From assembly GCA_964396055.1 (NCBI GenBank), contig CAYNDV010000001.1, positions 1-64,000 of the forward strand: 64,000 nucleotides of DNA, written 5' to 3'. Positions 42,427-51,954 of the stretch are shown one piece after another. Positions within the stretch are counted from its first letter, which is position 1. Each line of letters begins with the position of its first letter. The notes under the pieces were generated by a model. The model was not told the DNA's origin and ran no database searches. It saw only the letters and a program-made list of their open reading frames with translations. Both the position numbers and the translations under genes were made by a program. Source of the stretch: CAYJPV01 sp964396055. GTDB taxonomy: Bacteria > Acidobacteriota > Vicinamibacteria > Vicinamibacterales > JAKQTR01.

Positions 42427-42432
42427 ATGATA
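42427..42432 (-). promoter_or_regulatory. -10 box TATCAT for maf, leaderless arrangement
   Basis: On the minus strand TATCAT is followed by TCGCAG and the GTG of maf. On the plus strand the same island (GATACACT) may serve the divergent DUF721 gene as -10, with about 25 bases to its ATG. Confidence 0.45.
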
Positions 42433-42460
42433 CACTTGCGCGTTCCGCCCGGACGCCGGC

Positions 42461-42805
42461 ATGGATTCGATCCAGGATCTCTTTCCGCTCGTCGCGCGCC
42501 TCGTGCAGGCAGCCCCGCCCTCCGAGGAGCGGACGCAGTGCGCCTGGCGCCTGGCCGTGGGCCCTGTGCTGGGCCGCGTGTCGCACGCCCGCCTGGCCGG
42601 CGACGGGACCGTCACCGTCGAGGTCGCCGACGCCCGATGGGCCAAGGAAATCGAGCGGGCCCGGCCCGTCATCCTGGAGCGGCTTCGCCAGGTGCTCGGC
42701 GCCGAATCGGCCCGCACGCTGGTGGTCGCGGGCGAAGAGCAAGGCTCCCGCGGCCGGAGACGGCCTGCGGCGCACGAGGATCCTGTCAGCCGACAGAGGA
42801 GATGA
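42461..42805 (+). CDS. DUF721 (DciA-like) protein
   Basis: The 114-aa protein starts MDSIQDLFPLVARLVQ and continues CAWRLAVGPVLGRVSHARLAGDGTVTVEVADARWAKEIERARPVILERLRQVLG, a typical DUF721 pattern (W-x-x-x-V-G, S-x-W-A-x-E-L). DciA members load the replicative helicase DnaB; family membership here is likely, but the function is inferred. The tail is basic (GSRGRRRP). It ends two bases before the dehydrogenase start used here. Confidence 0.8.
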   Translation: MDSIQDLFPLVARLVQAAPPSEERTQCAWRLAVGPVLGRVSHARLAGDGTVTVEVADARWAKEIERARPVILERLRQVLGAESARTLVVAGEEQGSRGRRRPAAHEDPVSRQRR

Positions 42806-42807
42806 CC

Positions 42808-43653
<846 letters not shown>

Positions 43654-43687
43654 GCCGTCGGGCCAGACGAGGTTCCCGGTTCACGGT

Positions 43688-44358
43688 TCACGGTTGAGGC
43701 CCCTGGTCTGGGCTGGCGGCCTGGGCGCGGCGGCGCCACGCCCAGGCCGCCAGCACGACGGGACCGATGATCGCGATCTCGCGGGCCACGGCAAGACTGT
43801 TGCCGACGATGAACTGGTCGGGCAGCCAGTAGCGCCGCGAGACCTCGGCAAAGAGCCCGAGGCCCGACACCCAGTAGTCGTGGCTGACGGGCCAGAGCGC
43901 CATGATGCCGTGCGGCGGCGACTGGTCGCGCCCGAGCCAGTCGAGCGCCACGTGGGATCCCCAGGCCGCGAAGGCGCTCCAGCCGAAGAGCCCCGGGGCC
44001 TGTCCCCGCCAGCGCGCCAGGACGCCGACCGTGAGGCCGATGACGGCGGCGGTCACCAGGCTGTGCGACGGTCCCCGATGCCACCCGACGAGGAGATCGA
44101 GGTCGGGGGCTACGGCCAGTGCCACGCAGGCTGCGGTCAGGGGCGTCGCCGAAAAAGGGGCCTGGCCCCTTTTNNNNNNNNNNNNNNNNNNNNNNNNNNN
44201 NNNNNNNNNNNNNNNNNNNNNNNNNNNNNNNNNNNNNNNNNNNNNNNNNNNNNNNNNNNNNNNNNNNNNNNNNCCGAAAAAGGGGCCTGGCCCCTTTTTG
44301 CGGTGCTGAGCCAGGCGATGGCCAGGCCGGCGAGGGCGTGTCCTACGGGGGTCGGCAC
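43688..44358 (-). CDS. Predicted membrane-bound metal-dependent hydrolase (YdjM/DUF457), interrupted by assembly gap
   Basis: The N-terminus is VPTPVGHALAGLAIAWL, and after the gap come VALAVAPDLDLLVGWHRGPSHSLVTA, the metal-binding WGSHVALDWLG and hydrophobic helices. These are the marks of the YdjM/DUF457 inner-membrane family. The GTG start is at 44358 and the stop at 43688. The 100-N gap shifts the frame as printed, but merging the two repeat copies flanking it gives an uninterrupted 181-codon protein (546 bases plus stop included). The repeat adds KRGQAPFS in frame after residue 20. The stop codon lies within a GGTTCACGGTTCACGG tandem. Confidence 0.8.
44149..44173. repeat. Palindromic repeat, left copy at the assembly gap
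   Basis: CCGAAAAAGGGGCCTGGCC continues with CCTTTT to the first N. The core AAAAGGGGCC-(T)-GGCCCCTTTT is a near-perfect palindrome. Read in the minus-strand frame it encodes KRGQAPFS. An identical copy lies at 44274-44299. Confidence 0.9.
44174..44273. other. Assembly gap, exactly 100 Ns
   Basis: One run of 100 Ns, the usual default for a scaffold gap of unknown size. It lies between two identical copies of a palindromic repeat, so it marks where the assembler could not resolve that repeat. The true distance may be zero. Confidence 0.98.
44274..44299. repeat. Palindromic repeat, right copy at the assembly gap
   Basis: The same 25 bases as the left copy, with one further T. In the minus-strand hydrolase frame it encodes KRGQAPFS directly after residue 20. 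Its palindromic form would make a stable hairpin in mRNA and is a known cause of assembly breaks. Confidence 0.9.
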
Positions 44359-44503
44359 GTTCCCACGGTAGCAATCTCCGCACGCCGGCGGCAAGTCCGG
44401 GGTGGCGGGAATTGCTACAGGCCGGGCGGCTGGGGCGAAAGTCGATATCGCTGCAACTGATTGCCCGCAAGGCTATTAGTGCTATGCTGAGCCGGATTTT
44501 CGC

Positions 44504-44532
44504 TTGACGGATTCCAGGTACGATTCTAGTAT
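44504..44532 (+). promoter_or_regulatory. Sigma-70 promoter of recA
   Basis: TTGACG (44504-44509), 17-base spacer, TAGTAT (44527-44532). The leader to the recA ATG is about 70 bases. An additional weaker pair, TTGCCC (44461-44466) and TATGCT (44483-44488), lies upstream. No SOS box that I recognise is visible, although LexA sites of this phylum are poorly known. Confidence 0.75.
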
Positions 44533-44608
44533 GGTGAGGATCCCGGAGCGGCCGAACGCCTGACAGGAGCCCCTGTCGGGCCGGGCGCTGCGATTGCGAG
44601 GCACACAC

Positions 44609-45673
<1,065 letters not shown>

Positions 45674-45693
45674 CATCAGCCTCTTCCCCGCTG

Positions 45694-45724
45694 GCGGACT
45701 CGCATGTTATATTGCTGAGTCCGC
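45694..45724. repeat. Inverted repeat around the -10 region of tRNA-Phe
   Basis: GCGGACTC (45694-45701) and GAGTCCGC (45717-45724) are perfect complements flanking GCATGTTATATTGCT. TATATT at 45708-45713 is a likely -10 for tRNA-Phe. The hairpin could instead end recA transcription, as it follows the stop by 20 bases. Confidence 0.5.
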
Positions 45725-45742
45725 TGCGGCGGAATCATCGGT

Positions 45743-45818
45743 GCCGAGGTAGCTCAGTTGGTAGAGCACCTGACTGAAAATTAGGGGGTCCCCAGTTCAA
45801 GTCTGGGCCTCGGCACCA
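45743..45818 (+). tRNA. tRNA-Phe (anticodon GAA)
   Basis: GCCGAGG pairs with CCTCGGC as acceptor stem; the D arm is CTCAGTTGGTAGAGC, the anticodon loop ACTGAAAAT carries GAA, and the T arm is CCCAGTTCAAGTCTGGG. The discriminator A and an encoded CCA end the 76-base gene. It lies between recA and a convergent hydrolase gene. Confidence 0.97.
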
Positions 45819-45874
45819 ACTTCCCTCACAACATGGGCTTCAGGCGATAGGCCATCGGCCACAGGCCTTGGGCC

Positions 45875-46699
45875 TCAAGTGCCGGGCTGCGCGCCCGGGC
45901 CCCGCAGCACGCCCTCCAACGCCTCCCGAATCGCGTCGATCACCTGCGGCCCGTGGACGAGCGCCTCGTCATTGTGGTCCGCGCCCTTGACGATGACGAG
46001 CGTCTTGGGACCCGCCCACGCGTCGTACAGGCGCTGCGTGAGGGCGAACGGCACCACGCGATCACGATCACCGGCGATGAAGAGCGTCGGCACCCGCACC
46101 GCCGCCGCGTGGCTCAGCGAATCGAACCGGTCCCACAACAGGCGCCGCACCGGCAGGAACCAGTAGTGGTGGGCGCCGACGTCCGCGATCGACGTGAACG
46201 GCGAGCGCAGGACCAGCACCGCCGGAGGCTCCGTGACCGCCAGTCGGACGGCGACGCCGGTGCCCAGCGACTCGCCGAGATACACGAGCCTTCGCGTGTC
46301 CACGCCGGGCAGGCGGCGGACCGCGTCGAGGACCGCGCGGGCATCGAGAGCCAGGCCGTCTTCGGTGGGCCGGCCGGGGTTGCCGCCGTATCCGCGGTAG
46401 TCAAACAGCAGCGTCGAGACCCCGATGCGGGCGAGTCCCGCTGCCAGCGGCGCCCGGAAACCACGGTGCCCGGCATTGCCGTTGAAGACGATGGCCGTGG
46501 CGCGCGGAGCCGGAACCGGCACGTACCAGGCGCCGAGGCGCACGCCATCCGCGCTTTCCACGCTCATCTCTTCGGCTGACGCCAGGCCGGCCTGTGCAGG
46601 GTGCGGGGCGGTGCCCCAGGGCAGGTACAAGAGACGGCGCTGACCGGCCCACAGGCCGACCAGCGCCGCCAAGGCCACCACAAGAGGAATGCCGCCCAT
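45875..46699 (-). CDS. Alpha/beta hydrolase with N-terminal membrane anchor (BEM46-like)
   Basis: The 274-aa protein opens with hydrophobic segment IPLVVALAALVGLWAG and continues RRLLYLPWGTAPHPAQAGL, then VFNGNAGHRGFR (oxyanion turn), nucleophile elbow GESLGTG, SPFTSIADVG, Asp in IAGDRDRVVPF and His in GADHNDEAL. It matches the BEM46/ABHD13-like serine hydrolases anchored in the inner membrane. The substrate is unknown. ATG 46699 is the best start; the open frame continues far upstream without conserved sequence. Confidence 0.88.
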   Translation of the reverse strand: MGGIPLVVALAALVGLWAGQRRLLYLPWGTAPHPAQAGLASAEEMSVESADGVRLGAWYVPVPAPRATAIVFNGNAGHRGFRAPLAAGLARIGVSTLLFDYRGYGGNPGRPTEDGLALDARAVLDAVRRLPGVDTRRLVYLGESLGTGVAVRLAVTEPPAVLVLRSPFTSIADVGAHHYWFLPVRRLLWDRFDSLSHAAAVRVPTLFIAGDRDRVVPFALTQRLYDAWAGPKTLVIVKGADHNDEALVHGPQVIDAIREALEGVLRGPGAQPGT

Positions 46700-46727
46700 G
46701 GGCGGAGTGAACCTCACATCAGCCGGC

Positions 46728-47312
46728 CTACTCCTGCTCCGGCTCCTGCTCCTCGTCCGCCCGGCTCGTGGCGATATCGTCGAACTCCACGGCCGCGGCT
46801 GTCTCTTCCTCTTCGTCCACGTCGAACACGCGTCCGCCGCCCCGGACCTTGATCGGGCCCTTCGGGCCCCCTTCGCCGCGGGCCTTCGAGGGACCCGAGC
46901 GTTTGCCTTTCGGCGGCGCCGGCGGTCCGAAATTGCGCTCGCGCGACGGCGGTCCGCCCGGGCCGCCGGGCGGCGGGCCCATCCGTGCCGGGCCACCGAG
47001 CGGTTGTCCCATGCGGGGCGGCCCACCCGGGCCCCCCCCCATCGGCGGCCGCGGCCCGCGGTCCTCACGTGGGCGTGCCTCGCTGACGGAGAGGTTGCGC
47101 CCCATGAACAGGTTGCCGTTCAGGCGGCGGATGACCTCCGTGGCGGCGGCCAGGTCGGCGTAGTCGACGAAAGCAAACCCGCGGGGCCTGCCCGTCTCAC
47201 GGTCCATCGGCAGCACCACCGAGACCGGCTCGGCCACGCTGGCCATGTGCGCCCGCACGTCGGCTTCTGTCGCGGAATAGGGGAGGTTTCCGATAAACAA
47301 CCGGACTGCCAC
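46728..47312 (-). CDS. RRM RNA-binding protein with Gly/Pro-rich tail
   Basis: Residues 1-80 are one RNA recognition motif with RNP2 LFIGNLPY and RNP1 RGFAFVDY; the closest bacterial relatives are Rbp/cold-induced RRM proteins. Residues 85-140 are low-complexity GGPP/PPMGG repeats, followed by a basic stretch (PPKGKRSGPSKARG) and an acidic end (FDVDEEEETAA). The 194-aa protein may be prone to condensate-type behaviour (inference). GTG start with GAGG 11 bases upstream. Bacterial RRM proteins usually bind AU-rich mRNA. Confidence 0.9.
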   Translation of the reverse strand: MAVRLFIGNLPYSATEADVRAHMASVAEPVSVVLPMDRETGRPRGFAFVDYADLAAATEVIRRLNGNLFMGRNLSVSEARPREDRGPRPPMGGGPGGPPRMGQPLGGPARMGPPPGGPGGPPSRERNFGPPAPPKGKRSGPSKARGEGGPKGPIKVRGGGRVFDVDEEEETAAAVEFDDIATSRADEEQEPEQE

Positions 47313-47546
47313 GCTGTTATTTCACCTCGTTGCTGAGACGGCATACGGCCGTGTTGTGGATGGGCGATGGGGAGACTGTCGGAGGGTTGGATCGCGCCTC
47401 AAAGTTCGCAGCTGACGCCAAGTGGAGACTCTAGCAAACCTCGCAAGCCGTTGCAACAGCGGGAGCGCCCGGCGCCTCGCTGCGCCGTCTTGCCTGGCCC
47501 GGGTGGGTCTGCTAACGTGAACCGTTCACCTCACCAGGGAGATCCC

Positions 47547-48593
47547 GTGCCGACACGCGTCATCGTCGCCTTCGTGGCCGCCACCGCCATCGCCGCAACC
47601 GGATGCAGCAAGGAACCGGCGGCCTCCCAGACCCCGGCCGCGCCGCCCGCCGCAGGGGCGGCAGCCCCCGGCGCCCCGGCGCCGGCCGTCGTGAAACCCG
47701 TGCCGGCCGAATTACCCGAGGTGGTGGCCCGCGTGAACGGCGAAGCCGTGAAGCGCGACGAGTTGCAGATGGCCATCCGGAACCTCGAAGGCCGCGCCGG
47801 CTCCTCGGTGCCGCCCGACCAGCGCGACCGCGTGTACCGCGAGGTGCTCGACCGCATCATCGGTTACCACCTGCTGGTGGGCGAGACGCGCGCCCGCAAG
47901 ATCGCCGCGCCGCCCTGGGACGTGGACAAGCGCCTCACCGAGATCAAGAGCCAGTTCGCCAGCGAGCAGGCCTTCGACGACATGCTGAAGCAGCGGGGCC
48001 TGACGCAGGAACGCCTGCGCCAGGAGACGGCCGACACGATCGCCGTGAACCAGATGCTCGAGAAGGAGTTCGAGAACGTGATCGTCGCCGCCGATGCGGA
48101 CGTGCGGAAGTTCTACGACGAGAACAAGGCCCGTTTCCACGAAGAGGCCTCCGTGCGCGCCAGCCACATCCTGATCCGGGTGGACGAGAAGGCCGACGCG
48201 CCCACGAAGGCCAAGGCGAAGGCCCAGGCCGACGACCTCGCGAAACAACTGAAGAAGGGGGCCGACTTCGCGGAGCTGGCCCGGAAGCACTCGCAGGATC
48301 CGGGATCGGCGCCCAATGGCGGCGACCTGGGGTTCTTCGGGAAGGGCCAGATGGTGCCGGCGTTCTCGGACGCGGCCTTCGCGGCCAAGCCCGGGCAGGT
48401 CACGCCGGTCGTGGAGACGCCGTTCGGCTACCACCTGATCAAGGTGGCCGAAACCAAGCCCGAGCGCGATGTGAGTTTCGACGAGGTCAAGGCGCAGATC
48501 GGTGAGTACCTGAAACAGCAGCTGCGCGAACAGAAGAGCCAGGCGTTCATCGATCAGCTGAAAGCCAGGGGCCGCGTCGACATCCTGATGTGA
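47547..48593 (+). CDS. Parvulin-type peptidyl-prolyl isomerase lipoprotein (SurA/PrsA-like)
   Basis: The 348-aa lipoprotein has lipobox IAATGC, a Pro/Ala linker, an N-terminal SurA_N-like chaperone domain (VVARVNGEAVKRDELQMAI...LDRIIGYHLLVGE) and a parvulin domain at about 215-310 (ASHILIRV, FAELARKHSQDPGSAPNGGDLGFFGKGQMVPAF, VVETPFGYHLIKV). It would help fold periplasmic or outer-membrane proteins. GTG 47547 with AGGGAG five bases upstream is the start; the open frame before it is not conserved. Confidence 0.93.
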   Translation: MPTRVIVAFVAATAIAATGCSKEPAASQTPAAPPAAGAAAPGAPAPAVVKPVPAELPEVVARVNGEAVKRDELQMAIRNLEGRAGSSVPPDQRDRVYREVLDRIIGYHLLVGETRARKIAAPPWDVDKRLTEIKSQFASEQAFDDMLKQRGLTQERLRQETADTIAVNQMLEKEFENVIVAADADVRKFYDENKARFHEEASVRASHILIRVDEKADAPTKAKAKAQADDLAKQLKKGADFAELARKHSQDPGSAPNGGDLGFFGKGQMVPAFSDAAFAAKPGQVTPVVETPFGYHLIKVAETKPERDVSFDEVKAQIGEYLKQQLREQKSQAFIDQLKARGRVDILM

Positions 48594-48628
48594 CGCGTGC
48601 TCATCCCCTGAGACCCGGGAGTCCTCGC

Positions 48629-50005
48629 ATGATAGTGCGTCGCGCGCTGGTGTGTGCCCTTGCCGCCCTGAGTGGGACCGTGCTGGTGACCGGCCAGAAC
48701 CGGCCGGGGATCGATGCGTATCGCGAGCCGTCCGCCCGCATCATCGGTGAAGCCCTGGGCGGCACGACGGCGTGGTCGCGGCTGGCGGAACTGACCGATA
48801 CGTTCGGCCACAGACTGGCGGGGTCGAGCGGTCTCGAGCGGGCCATCGAGTGGGCCGTCGCGCGGATGCGCCAGGACGGCTTGGATGTCCGCACGGATCC
48901 CGTGATGGTGCCGCACTGGGTGCGCGGGCGCGAGAGCGCGGCGATCGTGGCGCCGGTGGCTCACCCCCTCGTCATGCTCGGGCTCGGCAACAGCGTCGGC
49001 ACGCCGCCCGGCGGCATCGAGGCCGAGATTGTGCCGGTGCGATCGTTCGATGAACTCGACGCACGCGGGCGCGCGGCCGTTGCCGGAAAGATCGTCTTCT
49101 ACAACGTGCCCTGGACCGGCTACGGCGAGACGGTGCGGTACCGATCGAGCGGCCCCTCGCGTGCGGCGGCCCTCGGCGCCGCAGGCGTGCTGCTCCGCTC
49201 CGTGGGCCAGCCTGGCCTGCGCACGCCGCACACCGGCGCTGTCAGCTACGCGCCCGATCAGCCGCAGATCCCGGCCGCGGCGCTGGCCCTCGAGGACGCG
49301 GACCGCCTGCAGCGCCTCCACGACACCCACGGCCGGGTCGTCGTCCGCCTCCAGATGGAAGCGCGGATGCTGCCGGACGCCCCGTCCGCCAACGTGATTG
49401 CCGAAATCAAAGGCCGTGAGCGGCCCGAGGAGATCGTCGTCGTGGGGTGCCACTACGACTCGTGGGACGTCGGCACCGGGGCCATGGACGACGGCGGCGG
49501 CTGCATCGCCGCCTGGGAGGTCCTGCGCATCGTGAAGAAACTGGGCCTCCAGCCGCGGCGCACGCTGCGCGCCGTGCTCTACACCAACGAGGAGAACGGG
49601 CTGCGGGGCGGTATCGCCTACGCCGAACAGCATGCCGCCGAACTCGGCAACCATGTGCTGATGATCGAATCCGACGGCGGCCCGTTCCGCCCGCTGGGAT
49701 TCGGCTTCTCGGGCGACGACCTGGCGCGGGCCCAGGTGAGGGAGATCGCCTCGCTGCTGGCCGGCATCGGCGCGACGCAGGTGGGCGCCGGCGGGGGCGG
49801 TGCGGACATCGGCCCCGCGGTGCGCGCCGGCGGCATCCCGGCGATGTCCCCCATCGTCGACGGGGCGGTGTACTTCACCCTGCACCACACCGACGCGGAC
49901 ACGGTTGACAAGATCGACCCGGTGGACATGAACCGCCACGTGGCGGCCCTCGCCGTGATGGCCTACGTGGTGGCCGACATGCCGGCGCGCCTCGGCCGGC
50001 AATGA
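48629..50005 (+). CDS. M28 family zinc metallopeptidase (exported)
   Basis: The 458-aa protein starts with a signal peptide (RRALVCALAALSGTVLVTG) and has an inserted PA-like domain, then the M28 catalytic core: VGCHYDSWD (His), GAMDDGGG (bridging Asp), TNEENGLRG (Glu), MIESDGG (Asp) and TLHHTDAD (His). Likely an aminopeptidase or carboxypeptidase acting on peptides outside the cytoplasm. ATG 48629 begins the signal peptide. The two preceding and following genes run in the same direction. Confidence 0.94.
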   Translation: MIVRRALVCALAALSGTVLVTGQNRPGIDAYREPSARIIGEALGGTTAWSRLAELTDTFGHRLAGSSGLERAIEWAVARMRQDGLDVRTDPVMVPHWVRGRESAAIVAPVAHPLVMLGLGNSVGTPPGGIEAEIVPVRSFDELDARGRAAVAGKIVFYNVPWTGYGETVRYRSSGPSRAAALGAAGVLLRSVGQPGLRTPHTGAVSYAPDQPQIPAAALALEDADRLQRLHDTHGRVVVRLQMEARMLPDAPSANVIAEIKGRERPEEIVVVGCHYDSWDVGTGAMDDGGGCIAAWEVLRIVKKLGLQPRRTLRAVLYTNEENGLRGGIAYAEQHAAELGNHVLMIESDGGPFRPLGFGFSGDDLARAQVREIASLLAGIGATQVGAGGGGADIGPAVRAGGIPAMSPIVDGAVYFTLHHTDADTVDKIDPVDMNRHVAALAVMAYVVADMPARLGRQ

Positions 50006-50074
50006 GGTAGACTGGCCCCGCTGCCCCCTCCCGGCCGGTCGCGCCAGCGGCCGGACGCCGGCTGACCGTCCGCA

Positions 50075-50094
50075 GGCGCGGCCAGGGCCGCGCC
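50075..50094. repeat. Perfect 9-bp inverted repeat upstream of the PLP enzyme
   Basis: GGCGCGGCC (50075-50083), two-base loop, GGCCGCGCC (50086-50094), 26 bases before the ATG. It could terminate transcription from the M28 gene or be a 5'-leader structure. No SAM riboswitch signature is visible. Confidence 0.5.
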
Positions 50095-50119
50095 CGGCTC
50101 TCCCGCACGGAAGGTGCAC

Positions 50120-51409
50120 ATGTCCTCCGACTCCAAGCCCTATCGGCACCGCGACATCCAGGGTCACCGACTGCGTCCGGAGACGCTCATGATGAGCTAC
50201 GGGTACGACCCGCGCCTGTCGGAAGGCGCCGTCAAGTGCCCGATCTTCCAGACGTCCACGTTCGCCTTCAAGAGCGCCGAGGACGGCAAGGCGTTCTTCG
50301 AACTCGCCTACGGCCTGCGGGACCGCGGACCCGCCGAGGAGCCGGGTCTCATCTACTCACGCCTGAACAACCCGGATCTCGAGATCCTGCAGGACCGTCT
50401 CTGCCTCTGGGACGAAGCTGAGTCCGGCCTGGTGTTCTGCTCGGGCATGGCCGCCATTTCCACGACCATGTTGAGCTTCCTGCGGCCCGGCGACGTGGTG
50501 GTGGCCAGCGAACCGGTGTACGGGGGCACCGAGTTCCTCATCGAACAGATCCTGCCGCAGTTCGGCATCCAGCGCGTGTGGTTCGGGTCGGGCACCATGG
50601 CGCCCACGCTCGACGATGCCGTGGCGGCGGCGGCCAGGCTCGGCCGCGTCGGAATGATCTACCTCGAAACGCCCGCCAATCCCACCAACGGACTGGTGGA
50701 CATCGCGCACTGCGCCGAGGTGGCGCGGGCCATGGCCGGGCCGGGCGGGCAGCGGCCGCTCGTGGCCGTGGACAACACGTTTCTCGGACCCCTGTGGCAG
50801 CATCCCCTGCGACACGGCGCCGACCTGGTGCTCTATTCGCTCACGAAGTACGCCGGCGGGCACAGCGACTTGATCGCCGGTGCGTGCCTCGGCCCGGAAC
50901 CGCTCATCGCGACGGTGCGGGGCATGCGGACCATCCTGGGCACGATCTCGGACCCCCACACGGGCTGGCTGCTCATGCGCAGCCTCGAAACGCTCAAGCT
51001 GCGCATGACAAGTGCGATGAAGAACGCGCGGTACGTCGCGGAGTTCCTGGCCGACCACGCCGCCGTCAAGGACGTGTGGTACCTGGGCTTCCTCCCGAAG
51101 GAGCACCCGCAGTTCGAGTTGTGCCGTCGTCAGTGCGAGGCGCCGGGCTCGACCTTCGCCTTCGAGATTCACGGCGGCGAGGCCGAGGCGTTCCGGGCGC
51201 TCAACCGCCTTCAGATCATCAAGCTGGCCGTGAGCCTCGGTGGAACCGAATCGCTCATGGAACACCCGGCGACGATGACGCACTCGGACATCCCCCCGGG
51301 ACGACAGGTGGAGATGGGCATTACGCCGGGGATGTTGCGGATCTCGGTGGGGCTGGAACACCCGGACGATCTGATCGCGGACCTGCGGCAGGCGTTGGCC
51401 GCGATCTGA
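50120..51409 (+). CDS. PLP-dependent Cys/Met metabolism enzyme (cystathionine gamma-synthase/lyase family)
   Basis: The 429-aa enzyme has the family pattern: SRLNNPDLEILQDRL, FCSGMAAISTTMLSFL (PLP phosphate), YGGTEFLIEQILPQFG, ETPANPTNG, VDNTFLGP and the Schiff-base lysine in YSLTKYAGGHSDLIAG, then SLGGTESLMEHPATMTH. It may be a methionine gamma-lyase, a cystathionine gamma-synthase/lyase or a sulfhydrylase; sequence alone does not decide. GGAAGG precedes the ATG at 50120. A GC-rich perfect 9-bp hairpin at 50075-50094 lies in the 114-base leader. Confidence 0.93.
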   Translation: MSSDSKPYRHRDIQGHRLRPETLMMSYGYDPRLSEGAVKCPIFQTSTFAFKSAEDGKAFFELAYGLRDRGPAEEPGLIYSRLNNPDLEILQDRLCLWDEAESGLVFCSGMAAISTTMLSFLRPGDVVVASEPVYGGTEFLIEQILPQFGIQRVWFGSGTMAPTLDDAVAAAARLGRVGMIYLETPANPTNGLVDIAHCAEVARAMAGPGGQRPLVAVDNTFLGPLWQHPLRHGADLVLYSLTKYAGGHSDLIAGACLGPEPLIATVRGMRTILGTISDPHTGWLLMRSLETLKLRMTSAMKNARYVAEFLADHAAVKDVWYLGFLPKEHPQFELCRRQCEAPGSTFAFEIHGGEAEAFRALNRLQIIKLAVSLGGTESLMEHPATMTHSDIPPGRQVEMGITPGMLRISVGLEHPDDLIADLRQALAAI

Positions 51410-51526
51410 GGAGGGCGCCCGGAACGCGGACGCGCGGGGTCCGCGATGCGCCGACGAATTGCCAGTCCGGGGAGCCAACGGCGCCGGGATTCCGGCGAAG
51501 GGGGCGATTCCGGCGCTAATCGCTAG

Positions 51527-51545
51527 GAAATGGCGGTCCCATTTC
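51527..51545. promoter_or_regulatory. Operator-like inverted repeat upstream of the ferredoxin
   Basis: GAAATGG (51527-51533) and CCATTTC (51539-51545) are perfect 7-base complements with a 5-base loop. A likely -10 (TATGGTATAG, near 51561-51570) lies 15-20 bases downstream, so the repeat covers the -35 position. No T tract follows, which argues for an operator rather than a terminator. Confidence 0.4.
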
Positions 51546-51628
51546 AGGATCGATCTTTGCTATGGTATAGGCAGGAGATAATCGTTCCGGGCACCTGAGC
51601 GCACCGGATCTTCTGGAGGACACATTTC

Positions 51629-51877
51629 ATGGCACTGTTGATCAACGAGGACTGCATCAGCTGCGGCGCGTGCGAGCCGGAATGCCCGAACGAGGCCATC
51701 ACGCAGGGCGACTCGATCTACGTCATCGACCCCGAGAAGTGCACGGAGTGCGTGGGCGCCTTCGACGCGTCGAAGTGCGTCGAGGTCTGCCCGGTCGACG
51801 GCTGCATCATCACGGATCCCGCCAACACCGAGACCCGTGACCAGTTGATGGCCAAGTACGAGAAGCTGCACGCGTAG
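51629..51877 (+). CDS. YfhL-type 2[4Fe-4S] ferredoxin
   Basis: An 82-aa electron carrier. The first cluster ligands are CISCGACEPECPN (CX2CX2CX3C); the second is CTECVGAFDASKCVEVCP, with the extra spacing between Cys2 and Cys3 that marks the YfhL/Allochromatium-type ferredoxin. GGAGG lies 8 bases before the ATG. It is a single gene with its own promoter and terminator. The partner is not evident. Confidence 0.95.
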   Translation: MALLINEDCISCGACEPECPNEAITQGDSIYVIDPEKCTECVGAFDASKCVEVCPVDGCIITDPANTETRDQLMAKYEKLHA

Positions 51878-51899
51878 CCTCCGGCCACGGCGGATACCT

Positions 51900-51927
51900 G
51901 AAGCGGGGGGCGTGTGCCCCCCGCTTC
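51900..51927 (+). terminator. Strong hairpin terminator after the ferredoxin
   Basis: GAAGCGGGGGGC (51900-51911), loop GTGT, GCCCCCCGCTTC (51916-51927): a perfect 12-bp stem starting 22 bases after the stop. It is followed by GTTCGT, so only a short T tract is present. It also lies only 27 bases upstream of the EamA gene. Confidence 0.7.
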
Positions 51928-51954
51928 GTTCGTACGCCGCGCGACGCTCCACCG

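Noticed and set aside
44174..44273. Insertion sequence or phage hidden in the N gap
   Set aside because: The gap has the default size of 100, flanking copies are 25 bases with no target duplication beyond them, and merging them restores a gene.
45819..45874. Terminator after tRNA-Phe
   Set aside because: Only a weak AGGCC-TTG-GGCCT stem without a T tract; not listed as a feature.
50006..50119. SAM riboswitch before the PLP Cys/Met enzyme
   Set aside because: No conserved SAM-I/II/III/V core is seen; only a perfect hairpin near the RBS.
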